From: Streptomyces tubercidicus
GTDB taxonomy: Bacteria > Actinomycetota > Actinomycetes > Streptomycetales > Streptomycetaceae
Direction of reading: 5' to 3'
DNA length: 64,000 nt
Assembly (NCBI RefSeq): GCF_027497495.1
Contig: NZ_CP114205.1
Location: forward strand, 930,001 to 994,000
Part shown: one piece after another, positions 27,601 to 34,972 of the stretch
Position numbering within the stretch: position 1 is the first letter of the stretch
How the letters are laid out: every line of letters starts with the position of its first letter
The notes under the pieces: model-generated
Databases searched by the model: none
The model's input: only the letters and a program-made list of their open reading frames with translations
What the model was told of the DNA's origin: nothing
Made by a program: the position numbers and the translations under genes

Positions 27601-28184
27601 CTGTGTTCCGCTCGAACCTGATGCTCGCGCACCCACGCTACCGGGGCCAGCTGAACATCCCGGACGTGTTCACACGCCTCTTGCTGAGCCTGCTGGCGAC
27701 AGGAATCGCCCCAGGCAGCTTCTACGCCCAGGGCACCGGTGACGGCAGCGGGCACTACGACGCACTCCCCGTGGACTTCACCGCGCGGGCCATCGCCTCG
27801 CTGGGCGACCACGCACGGGAGGGGTACCGGACGTTCAATGTCGTGAACCCGCACGAGGACGGAATCTCACTCGACACTTTCGTCGACTGGCTAATGACAA
27901 CCGGACACCCTCTGACGCGCGTCCACGATTACGACGAGTGGCTCGACCGCTTCGAGACCGCCATGCGCGGCCTGCCCGACCGCCAGAGGCAGCATTCGCT
28001 GCTCCCCTTGCTGCACGCCTTCGCAAGGCCGGAGGAGCCCCTGCCCGGCTCCGCCCTGCCGGCGGACCAATTCCGCGCGGCAGTGCGGGTCGCCGCCCTC
28101 AACAAGGAGAACGACATCCCCCATCTGTCGCAGGACCTGATCACCAAGTACGTGGCGGACCTTCGGTCGCAGCACCTGCTGTGA
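24648..28184 (+). CDS. car: Carboxylic acid reductase (A-T-R multidomain enzyme)
   Basis: A 1178-residue enzyme that reduces carboxylic acids to aldehydes with ATP and NADPH. The adenylation domain (about 1-640) has [30 protein letters not shown] and [10 protein letters not shown]. The thiolation domain has [20 protein letters not shown], with Ser695 as the phosphopantetheine site, so a PPTase is needed in trans. The reductase domain starts at about 785 with [20 protein letters not shown], and has YGASKWAGE with Tyr962 and Lys966 as the YxxxK pair. Length and domain order are those of Nocardia/Mycobacterium CARs. Start behind GAGGAGA. No PPTase is nearby. It follows a FadR-type regulator and a dead MFS gene, which may once have formed a unit with it. 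Confidence 0.96.
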   Translation: [1178 protein letters not shown]

Positions 28185-28249
28185 CCGAGCCGCCCGGACG
28201 ATCGCTACATAGGACGCCGCTTCGGAGCGGAGGGCCTTAAGACCGTGTC

Positions 28250-28885
28250 CTACGGCGCGGTGGCCCTGTTGCTGATGTGAACGGTATTGGTGCTCGCCCC
28301 GTCGATCCGCACCGCCCAGCCCTGCGGAACGATCAACTGAATATTGCCCGTTCCGCAGCTCGCCTCGACGGTGACGTCACGGTGCGCACAGGTTGCCTCG
28401 GTGAAGTCGATCACGATGTGCAGCATTTTGCATTCAGCGACGATCCTCCGGGGAACTGTCCACCGGCCGCTCTGCTCGATACTGCCCAGGCGGGGCTTGA
28501 GGACGAGGGTTTCCGCGTCAGTGCCAGAACGCGAGTCGGAAGGCCGCTCCTGTGGCAGATCAGCGACCAGGGCGCCGAGCTCGCCGTACGTCTTCGTCCG
28601 TACAGCACGGCTCCGGGGAAGCCCAGCTCGAGCACCCGCGCTCCAGGTTGGCCGCAGCCGCGGCCGGTGACTGGGTGGGAGTCGCTGCGAACCCTTGAAG
28701 CGGCCGGGCCAGGAGGCGGCAATCTCGGCGAGCTGGTCATTTGCCTCGCGGGCCACCGCGATGGCGTCGGCCTCCGGCAGGTCCTGCACGCCTGGCGACG
28801 GCCAAGACAGCACGGCCATCGATGCCCTGATCATCCATGTGGGCCAACCGCTGCTCACGGGGCTTGCAGAGGCACCCTGATTCAA
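28250..28885 (-). pseudogene. Chimera of amidohydrolase fragment and DUF1707/LiaF-like fragment
   Basis: One open frame built from two unrelated pieces. The 5' part (about 28690-28800) reads VLSWPSPGVQDLPEADAIAV and AREANDQLAEIAASWPGRFK, an amidohydrolase (ACMSD-like) segment; RLAHMDDQGID just upstream in another frame belongs to the same lost gene. The 3' part begins KTYGELGALVADLP, the end of a DUF1707 domain, and continues SGRWTVPRRIVAECKMLHIV, IDFTEATCAHRDVTVEASCG and TGNIQLIVPQGWAVRIDGAS, a LiaF/cell-envelope-type C-terminal domain. Neither half is complete. It is a deletion junction that happened to keep frame; whether it is expressed is unknown. Confidence 0.65.
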
Positions 28886-28898
28886 GAATAGGCGCAGA

Positions 28899-28931
28899 AC
28901 GGCCCGCCCTGAAACGGACTGGGCGGGCCGT
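28899..28931 (-). terminator. Hairpin terminator
   Basis: An 11-bp GC stem (28899-28909 with 28921-28931) with an 11-base loop. It lies after the barstar-like gene on minus, and before the chimeric frame. Confidence 0.75.
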
Positions 28932-29008
28932 CACTCAATGCCGATGCTGCTCAGGCCAACCTCACCAAGGGCTGATTACACCTTCCGTTCCCCTAAAGAA
29001 CGAAAGGT

Positions 29009-29428
29009 TCACCGTACCGGATTGTCACTTCTGCCGACATAGATGCAGACGTCCGTTGGCCGCCCCACCGTCGCCGTTTCGTCCGAAAGTGCTTCCGCCA
29101 CACCCTTCAAGACGGCAATAGCCATCCGGTAGTCTTCCGGACTCTCGTCGGCAAACGTTGTTGCATCGGTCCACAGAATAGCCACGCGGCCATGATTTTT
29201 CGAGTGGATTCCCTCCCAGAGGGAATCAGAGAGAGCATCCCAGCTACTGGAGCCGACCACCGGAGGATCCAGCGGAAGCGCACTCCGGACTGCACAGAAG
29301 AGCGCCTCGCTCCCCGCCTGATCATCCGTGGCGAACTGATAGAGGGGGCGCCCCTCGGCAGCTGCCGCCTTTATGGCCTCATCAGCGCCATCCGGCCGGA
29401 TAACGGTCAGCCCGGGCTCAAGATTCAC
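29009..29428 (-). CDS. Barstar-like immunity protein
   Basis: A 139-residue protein whose C-terminal two thirds resemble the barstar (ribonuclease inhibitor) fold: SSSWDALSDSLWEGIHSKNH, GRVAILWTDATTFADESPED, YRMAIAVLKGVAEALSDETA. Barstar-like proteins in actinobacteria are immunity proteins for secreted nuclease toxins. The GTG at 29428 has only a weak ribosome site. GC and third-position GC look lower than in neighbouring genes, common for toxin/immunity cargo. The matching toxin is not evident; the broken genes upstream (29493-30378) may be its remains. Confidence 0.65.
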   Translation of the reverse strand: MNLEPGLTVIRPDGADEAIKAAAAEGRPLYQFATDDQAGSEALFCAVRSALPLDPPVVGSSSWDALSDSLWEGIHSKNHGRVAILWTDATTFADESPEDYRMAIAVLKGVAEALSDETATVGRPTDVCIYVGRSDNPVR

Positions 29429-29492
29429 TGCTGCATCACCGGATCCTTACGAAGGCTGGCGGACCAGAGTCGCCATAGTGAGTCCAAGTGTA

Positions 29493-29705
29493 TTAGGCAT
29501 CGCCCGTCCGAGTATTTTTCACGACGCGTAGCGGACCGGCGCCACCAACACCCGACGGAGGAGTGACTTCTGCATTCACGATAGGGCGAATTCTGCCCCT
29601 TCTCGCCGGGTAGATCACCGTCCCGGATTCTGAACTGAATACCCCACCTCCTCGCGCTCGGCCCGGAAGGTACGGTGCCGGCATCGATATGTCCCATCGC
29701 GTCAT
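29493..29705 (-). CDS. Possible small protein, 70 residues, unrecognised
   Basis: The ATG at 29705 comes 13 bases after the stop of the preceding broken frame. The product reads MTRWDISMPAPYLPGRARGG ... VVKNTRTGDA. No domain recognised. It sits between the broken gene and the barstar-like gene in the same direction, so it may be part of that operon or a toxin C-terminal relic. Confidence 0.35.
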   Translation of the reverse strand: MTRWDISMPAPYLPGRARGGGVFSSESGTVIYPARRGRIRPIVNAEVTPPSGVGGAGPLRVVKNTRTGDA

Positions 29706-29718
29706 TCAGAGCCCGTTC

Positions 29719-30180
29719 CTAGGCTTGCGGAAGCGATCCAGGGGTGATCCACAGAACGCACGGGATCGAGGTGTTGCCGCGGGCCGGTGTCGCGCCAACG
29801 GGCACCGCCCGGAAGGTACTGGCCTGGTTGACGCCGGCGCCCGATTCGACTCTGATCGCCCGGTCGGCGAAATGAAAATCTTCGATCGACCTGATCCGGT
29901 GACCGACCGTCGGAACGTAGGAGCGTCGGATCAAGCCCTTCGGGCACGCCTTTTTCGCCCTCTTCAACGCTTTCAACTGCGCTCAGCGCGAGATCCGGCA
30001 GGCAGGAGAGCGACTTCTTTTGAAGGCATTGTTCGATCTCGTCCGCACCTACATACCAGGCGATCAGGCGATCAAGGAAGGTGCTTGTAATGCAGCCCAT
30101 CCCACCGGCCCCGTCACCCCCGCAGACAAGGATCGTCTCGCCGGGCTTCAGATCACCGTTCGCCAGGACATCCGTCCGGT
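29719..30180 (-). pseudogene. Frameshifted gene of unknown family
   Basis: One frame (about 30180-29960) reads LEKRLVKYRTDVLANGDLKP, GETILVCGGDGAGGMGCITS, TFLDRLIAWYVGADEIEQCL. Near 29955 a better continuation appears in another frame: KGLIRRSYVPTVGHRIRSIE, DFHFADRAIRVESGAGVNQA, STFRAVPVGATPARGNTSIP, ending at 29719. Together they look like the C-terminal part of one protein with an indel. The family is not recognised; position before a barstar-like gene makes a toxin relic possible. Confidence 0.45.
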
Positions 30181-30199
30181 ACTTAACCAACCGCTTCTC

Positions 30200-30378
30200 G
30201 AGAGTTTCGCGAAGGCGGTCAGCTCGCCGACTCGGCCGGTGGAGGTGTCCAGCATGTGGGAGAACTCTTGGCGAACCCGTTCTGCGAGGTCCGGCACGGA
30301 CAGGGAGTGCAGGTACAAGGCCGCGGCGTCGTGGCCAGAGGGGGCGGTGCCCCAGCCCTCCCAGTCCATGAGGGTCAA
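30200..30378 (-). pseudogene. Phosphotransferase C-terminal fragment
   Basis: About 58 residues (MTLMDWEGWGTAPSGHDAAA, LYLHSLSVPDLAERVRQEFS, HMLDTSTGRVGELTAFA) match the end of actinobacterial aminoglycoside-phosphotransferase-fold proteins, whose DWE motif carries the metal-binding Asp. The catalytic loop upstream is missing and the frame changes after GELTAFA. A remnant only. Confidence 0.5.
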
Positions 30379-30490
30379 CTGTGGTCAGGCTCGGACGCAT
30401 ACCGCCCAGCGAATCGAACGCCCGAACCGGAGCGCCCGGAACCGCTCGGGAAGGTCAACCCCTTCCGAGCGCTCCGCTGACCAACCAAAG

Positions 30491-30521
30491 AATCGCCCCG
30501 GCCGTTGAGGCCGGGGCGATT
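30491..30521. terminator. Strong hairpin terminator with T run
   Basis: A perfect 13-bp stem (30491-30503 with 30509-30521), 5-base loop, followed by a short T run. A second hairpin (CGCTCGGGAAGG and its complement) lies just upstream at about 30446-30474. The gene they once ended is not recognisable. The rest of 30379-30791 shows no gene. Confidence 0.85.
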
Positions 30522-30791
30522 TTGCGTTGCTTCGATTACCTCAGGACACCGCAGTTCGGGCAGTCGTTCCCCGGCGCCAACCCAGCTTTTCGCAGGTGGC
30601 GCCCTGCCAGAATCCCGAAATTCCATGCTTCTTGATTGAGGTCAATGAGGGGCTGTCATTAGGCTGGCAGACCCTATTGCAAGATCGAAGCCTAGTATTT
30701 CACGATTTCCTTTGCGTCACCTATGTCCAGCACTAAATCGCTGACCATTGCCGTGCATGGCGTCAGCTGAAGGCGACGGCAACGACATACG

Positions 30792-31232
30792 CTAGGGAGA
30801 CTTCTTGAAAACGAATCTGTTCGGTGAATCCTCCGAGGTTTGGATGTAGATTCCGTCCTTGGCTCCCTTACCCATGACGTAAAGGTCATCTATGAGCGCG
30901 CGGATCTTTGGACCCGTCTTGAGATCGAGAGTGATCTGCTGATCCGCCAAGGAGGTGGGCATCTTCGGTAGGGTCCATGTCCCCTCGCCGGTGATGGAAC
31001 CTACGGGTGTCTCGCCGACCAAGCCACCTGGAATCTTTACCGCCTCGGCCGTTCCGTCTTCATGCAGGGTTACACGTGCCCCCCGGGGTCCGGACCAGGT
31101 ACCTATCAGTTCACTCCGCTTTGCGGAGGCACCAGTGAAGAACCCCGAGTCAATAACGCAGTAGAGGAGAAACCCTCCACCGGCGAGCACCAGCGCGACG
31201 CAGAGCACGGAAATCATGATGCCTTTTTTCAT
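30792..31232 (-). CDS. Membrane-anchored protein, likely immunity or companion of toxin-like gene
   Basis: A 146-residue protein. Residues 1-24 form a signal anchor (KKGIMISVLCVALVLAGGGF), then an extracytoplasmic domain with RSELIGTWSGPRGARVTLHE, DGTAEAVKIPGGLVGETPVG and ITLDLKTGPKIRALIDDLYV, a lipocalin-like or beta-rich pattern. Start at 31232 behind GAGGTGA; it overlaps the upstream stop as ATGA. Coupling to a toxin-like gene suggests an immunity or anchor role (inference). Confidence 0.7.
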   Translation of the reverse strand: MKKGIMISVLCVALVLAGGGFLLYCVIDSGFFTGASAKRSELIGTWSGPRGARVTLHEDGTAEAVKIPGGLVGETPVGSITGEGTWTLPKMPTSLADQQITLDLKTGPKIRALIDDLYVMGKGAKDGIYIQTSEDSPNRFVFKKSP

Positions 31233-31927
31233 CGCAAGTTCACCTCTTCTTCCCAATAAACGGTCTGATGCTTTGTCCTGAGCGGAAGATCGAACGCATC
31301 CGCAATACCGGTGAGTGGGTTACCGACATATTTCTCAATATACTTCTTGGCGGGCCCCGGCAGGTGAGTAAAGGAGGTGATAGTGGTGTCGTTATCGATC
31401 TGGATACCTATCTTGACTTTCCCTGTCTTGGAGTCTCGCGAGATGACCTTGAATTTATAGCCGTATGAACCAATGAAGGTGGCGGTTGAGGTGCCGAACT
31501 TCCCGCCGGAGGCCCAGTTCTTGGCTGTTCCTGTCCCGCCGAGCGAGAGTACATCCGTGGCGTCCGATAGCAGTCGAGGCCAGCCCTCAAGCTTCATGAC
31601 GCTATAACCGCCAAGGAAATCGTCCGGATCGCCGTTCCGGATCTTCGTGACGATCTCTGCGCGGACGTAGTCCATCGAATGATCATTGCGGATTTGCTCG
31701 GTGAACTCGTCTCCGGCGGTGAAGAAGTCCACCTTGTTTCCGGTGCCGAACAGCCATTGGAATCCGAGGTCGATGGCATCCGGCTTGGGGCCTTGACCAT
31801 CCTTCCAGGCGGCTACGATCGCTTCCCGCAGGAACTGGAGCTGCTGCCGCTCCACTTCCGAAAGGGCCTGTTCTGCCTGGCGGCGCCGTTCCTCCTCCTG
31901 GCGGCGAGCCTCTTCTTCTTCGCGCTT
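31229..31927 (-). pseudogene. C-terminal part of a coiled-coil/toxin-like protein cut by an IS630 element
   Basis: The frame is open from the edge of the IS element: TKKREEEEARRQEEERRRQA, then VERQQLQFLREAIVAAWKDG, LGFQWLFGTGNKVDFFTAGD, and a 150-residue beta-rich end (FGTSTATFIGSYGYKFKVIS, VKIGIQIDNDTTITSFTHLP). A GTG at 31855 could start a shorter 208-residue product. The lysine/glutamate-rich linker resembles that of the ALF/HINT protein at 36.4 kb. When the IS630 element and one TA are removed in thought, the frame stays open upstream to about 34550. So the insertion split this gene; the N-terminal half is decayed. Confidence 0.6.
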
Positions 31928-31931
31928 CTTA

Positions 31932-31963
31932 GTGGTCGGCTCCGGAAGTCCTTCGGGGGTTGA
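31932..31963. repeat. Left inverted repeat of the IS630 element
   Basis: 32 bases, exact reverse complement of 34326-34357, with TA at 31930-31931 as the outer target base pair duplication. Confidence 0.9.
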
Positions 31964-32193
31964 CTACGGAGCCGGGACCATGCGTGTCGGTGCGTCAGAT
32001 GCCGGGGGCGCTGAATGGAGGCCGCAGGAGCAGGCTAGGTGTATTGCCCTGTGAGCCCGCGAACGCGCCGATGGGCAGGAAGACGTCCTCATACTGTGCA
32101 GTGCCACGGATAGAGGTCCGAAGCCGTCTGCGGAAGTCACGTGCAGCGGCAGCAGCGCATCACTAACCGGCCGTCTTTTGTCCACCCACTTGC

Positions 32194-32958
32194 CTACTTG
32201 AGGTCGGAGAGAAGTGCGTCAAGTGCCTTCCCCAGAGCGTCGGAGTTGGCTGTGTCGAACCACGTGGTGCGGATGCGTTCGTTGGCTCCTTTTGGTGTCT
32301 CGTGGTCGGCCGCGAGCTGGTGCAGGGAGCGGGTCTCGTCGCTCAGGGCGTGCCCAACGCCCTGGAAGAGGCCGCGGACGTAGCGGTCGGCGTCCTCGGC
32401 GGGAATGCCCTGCCGGGCGGCCCAGGCGGTGAGCGTGGCCAGGTACCAGTAGTGGGTGGTCAGCGTGGCGGTCAGGGCCTGGTAGACGTTGAGGGTCGCT
32501 TCGTCCGCGACGGGGAGCGTTCCGCCGAGGTGGCCGAAGAGGTCGTCCACGGCAGTGTGGGAGGGGCAGGTCACGGTGACGGACTGCCGCTCGCGCGCGG
32601 CGGGCAGTGGGATGGCGCGCACCACGGGGGCGCCGGTGCCGAGGGTGCGGCGCAGCTCGCTGATGGCGACGCCGGTCATGACGCTGGCCGCGACGCGGTC
32701 GCTGCCGATCCGGAGCCCGGCGAGGGCCTCGGCGCGCTCCTGGGGGCGGACGGCGAGGATCACCAACTCGCAGCGGTTCACCACGTCCTGGTTGTCGGTG
32801 CACACCCGTACGTTCGGATACTGCTGGGACAGTTCGGCGGCTGTACGGGCTCCTCGTGGCGAGAGGTAGATCTCCGGTGGCTCCTCGACGCCGTCGCACA
32901 GGCCGTCCACGATAGCGCGGCCGATTTCGCCCACGCCGATGATCCCGATGCGCTTCAT
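32194..32958 (-). CDS. Pyrroline-5-carboxylate reductase-like protein (IS passenger)
   Basis: A 254-residue ProC-type protein; ProC reduces pyrroline-5-carboxylate to proline with NADPH. The N-terminal Rossmann motif is RIGIIGVGEIGRAIVDGL, followed by NRCELVILAVRPQERAEALA, SVMTGVAISELRRTLGTGAP and VVRAIPLPAARERQSVTVTC, and the helical dimer domain. The family motif normally reads MPN around VRAMPN; here it is AIPLP, so activity on the usual substrate is uncertain. The ATG at 32958 is better spaced from AGGAG than the ATG 3 bases before it. The gene lies inside the IS630 element, divergent from the transposase. Confidence 0.82.
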   Translation of the reverse strand: MKRIGIIGVGEIGRAIVDGLCDGVEEPPEIYLSPRGARTAAELSQQYPNVRVCTDNQDVVNRCELVILAVRPQERAEALAGLRIGSDRVAASVMTGVAISELRRTLGTGAPVVRAIPLPAARERQSVTVTCPSHTAVDDLFGHLGGTLPVADEATLNVYQALTATLTTHYWYLATLTAWAARQGIPAEDADRYVRGLFQGVGHALSDETRSLHQLAADHETPKGANERIRTTWFDTANSDALGKALDALLSDLK

Positions 32959-33158
32959 CATGTCTCCTGTCGTCTCGCCAGCAGTGGCTCCGGCCCCCCC
33001 ATCCGTGACACCGCTACTTTGAACCTGCGGGTGGAGGGCGGCGGTTTGAGCATGGCGGTCATCCTGCCTGATCGGTGCCCGCTTCGACGTGCCGGGCCCG
33101 CCGGGCGACGGATCGGGCAGGCTGGCCAGTTCTTGATCCACTTGACGAACGGTCCGTC

Positions 33159-34325
33159 ATGCCCGTTGCCCTGGCCTGTCCGATAGCCCCGAGCGCCGCT
33201 GAACGTGAGCGGCTGAAGAAGATGGCCTACGGCCACAGGACCGAACACCGGCTACGGGTGCGCGCCCAGGTGGTTCTGCATGCCGCGCGCGGTCGCTCCA
33301 ACGCGCGTATCGCGCGGGAGACAGGGCTGCACATCGACACTGTGCGCCGATGGCGGGGCCGGTTTGCCCAGGCGGGACTGCCCGGACTCCGGGATCGCGA
33401 ACGCTGCGGCCGCCCGGCCTCGTTCACTCCGGTGCAGGCCGCCGAGATCAAGGCACTGGCCTGCCAGCTCCCCGCCGAGAGCGGCACGCCGCTCTCGCAC
33501 TGGTCATGCCCGGAACTGGCCCGTGAAGCCGTCGCGCGGGGCGTCGCACCCTTCCTGTCGGCCTCCACTGTGCGCCGCTGGCTGACCCGGGACGCCCTCA
33601 AGCCCTGGCAGCACCAGTCCTGGATCTTCATCACCGACCCGGACTTTCGTCTCAAGGCCACCCGGGTGCTGGACCTCTACGCCCGCACCTGGCAGGGCGA
33701 ACCGCTGGGCGAGGACGAGTACGTCATCAGTGCGGACGAGAAGACCTCTGTCCAGGCCCGCTGCCGCTGCCACCCCACCCTCGCGCCGGGACAGGCCCGC
33801 GCGATGCGCGTCAACCACACCTACGGCCGTGGCGGCGCACTGGCCTACCTCGCAGCCTACGACGTCCACCATGCGAGGGTGTTCGGCCGCACCGAACCAC
33901 GCACCGGCATCACCCCGTTCATGAGCCTGGTTACCCAGGTCATGAACCGCGAGCCCTACGCCAGCGCCAAACGCGTGTTCTGGATCGTCGACAACGGCTC
34001 CTCCCACCGCGGCCAGAAAGCAGTCGCCCGGCTGAGGACCGCGTTCCCGAACACGGTCATGGTCCACATCCCCGTCCGCGCCTCCTGGCTAAACCAGATC
34101 GAGGTCTACTTCTCCGACATCCAGCGCAAAGTCGTGACCCCCAATGACTTCACCGACCTGACCCAAGTCAGGGACAGGCTCCGGGACTTCGAGAACCGCT
34201 ACAACGCCACGGCACAGCCGTTCCAGTGGAAGTTCACCACCTCCGACCTGGACGATCTGCTGGCCAGGCTCGACCGGCACACCGCCGACCACCCAGAACA
34301 ATCCTCCGACGCACCGACAGCATGA
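33159..34325 (+). CDS. IS630-family transposase
   Basis: A 388-residue transposase. The N-terminal helix-turn-helix domain has RVRAQVVLHAARGRSNARIA and TGLHIDTVRRWRGRFAQAGL. The DDE catalytic core has ISADEKTSVQA (first Asp), FWIVDNGSSHRG (second Asp) and ASWLNQIEVYFSDIQRKV (Glu, typical of IS630/DDE_3). No stop or shift. The stop codon touches the right inverted repeat. Confidence 0.95.
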   Translation: MPVALACPIAPSAAERERLKKMAYGHRTEHRLRVRAQVVLHAARGRSNARIARETGLHIDTVRRWRGRFAQAGLPGLRDRERCGRPASFTPVQAAEIKALACQLPAESGTPLSHWSCPELAREAVARGVAPFLSASTVRRWLTRDALKPWQHQSWIFITDPDFRLKATRVLDLYARTWQGEPLGEDEYVISADEKTSVQARCRCHPTLAPGQARAMRVNHTYGRGGALAYLAAYDVHHARVFGRTEPRTGITPFMSLVTQVMNREPYASAKRVFWIVDNGSSHRGQKAVARLRTAFPNTVMVHIPVRASWLNQIEVYFSDIQRKVVTPNDFTDLTQVRDRLRDFENRYNATAQPFQWKFTTSDLDDLLARLDRHTADHPEQSSDAPTA

Positions 34326-34357
34326 TCAACCCCCGAAGGACTTCCGGAGCCGACCAC
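34326..34357. repeat. Right inverted repeat of the IS630 element
   Basis: 32 bases, exact reverse complement of 31932-31963; TA at 34358-34359 is the second copy of the target dinucleotide. Confidence 0.9.
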
Positions 34358-34361
34358 TAAG

Positions 34362-34533
34362 GAGTCGCCTGGCCTCCGCCGGAGCTGGATGAGTTGGACC
34401 GGAATCCGGAGCCTTCGGGGCTGTCCGGCGGCGAGGCGGGCCCACTCGAGGAAGCGTCCTGGTCGGGGGGCTGGGAACAGGAACGATATGAGCAACAGCG
34501 CGGTAGGGAAGGCGACGAACGTGAGGGACAACA
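34362..34533 (-). pseudogene. Remnant with a membrane helix and Ser/Pro-rich tail
   Basis: One frame reads LSLTFVAFPTALLLISFLFP and then, after a run of six C near 34470, another frame continues DQDASSSGPASPPDSPEGSG, FRSNSSSSGGGQATP. A one-base change in the C run would join them into a membrane-anchored tail. In the second frame the stop codon was TAA, at the TA used by the IS630 insertion. A third frame is open straight into the toxin-like segment across the excised IS. I cannot tell which was the original gene. Confidence 0.35.
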
Positions 34534-34716
34534 CTTCTCATAGCCGGCAAGGATCCTCGGCAGGCGGCGCTCGCGGACGACCCCAGGAGCGGTCGGATGG
34601 CCGCCGGTCAGGTAGCGCATCACCGCCGGGTCGCTGCCCAACTCGATCAGCAGGTCCGCATCATCGGCAGTGAAGCGGCGCAGGGCCAAGCGCTCGGTCT
34701 CCAGATAGGTGTTCCA
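34534..34716 (-). pseudogene. GNAT acetyltransferase, N-terminal fragment
   Basis: About 60 residues: NTYLETERLALRRFTADDAD, LLIELGSDPAVMRYLTGGHP, TAPGVVRERRLPRILAGYEK. This is the first beta-alpha unit of RimJ-like GNAT acetyltransferases. The acetyl-CoA-binding part is absent because the sequence switches to unrelated material at about 34533. Confidence 0.65.
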
Positions 34717-34784
34717 CGCGTCGATCGAGCCCGAGGCACGTCGGGCAGTCCAACGGAATTCCCCGGCAACTCGGGGACTTTGCC

Positions 34785-34934
34785 ATGCCCGTCGCGCTGA
34801 CCACCTTTGAGCGCCACCGGCAGCGCCGCATCCGGACCCTCTTCCCGCAACCCGCCGACCAGATCGAACACCGCCTGCGCGACTTCAGTCGCTGCGGCAC
34901 GCCCCGGAAGCTCGAAAACCCTTCCTCTGAGTGA
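34785..34934 (+). pseudogene. Short C-terminal fragment or small gene, unrecognised
   Basis: 49 codons ending just before a hairpin terminator: MPVALTTFERHRQRRIRTLF, PQPADQIEHRLRDFSRCGTP, RKLENPSSE. The frame is open upstream to about 34750 and codon usage is coding-like. It is probably the tail of a lost gene; family not recognised. Confidence 0.35.
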
Positions 34935-34935
34935 G

Positions 34936-34972
34936 CGGAAGCCCACCGAAGAACTTATTCGGTGAGCTTCCG
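34936..34972. terminator. Hairpin terminator between convergent frames
   Basis: A 15-base arm (34936-34950) pairs with 34958-34972 with one mismatch and a 7-base loop. It lies 15 bases after the stop of the immunity-like gene on minus. Confidence 0.8.

Larger units (their letters stand above)
31928..34361 (+). mobile_element. IS630-family element with passenger gene
   Basis: A 2.4-kb element. Its ends are a perfect 32-bp inverted repeat (31932-31963 and 34326-34357) starting GTGGTCGGCTCC. Each end is flanked by TA, the usual IS630/Tc1-mariner target duplication, inside what was a CTTAAG site (the outer CT and AG remain on either side). It carries an intact DDE transposase on plus and, unusually, a complete pyrroline-5-carboxylate reductase-like gene on minus. 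About 230 bases at the left end (31964-32193) hold no recognisable gene. Both ends and the transposase look intact, so it may be able to move. Confidence 0.85.

Noticed and set aside
29425..29697. 90-codon minus-strand frame overlapping the small 70-residue frame
   Set aside because: Trp/Arg-rich with weak codon bias; the overlapping frame at 29493-29705 is the better candidate.
30400..30425. T-arm-like sequence GTTCGATTC on minus suggesting a tRNA
   Set aside because: The flanking bases do not form a five-pair T stem, and no acceptor or anticodon arm could be drawn.
33000..33158. A left end of the IS630 element directly before the transposase
   Set aside because: No match to the right inverted repeat here; the exact partner lies at 31932-31963.
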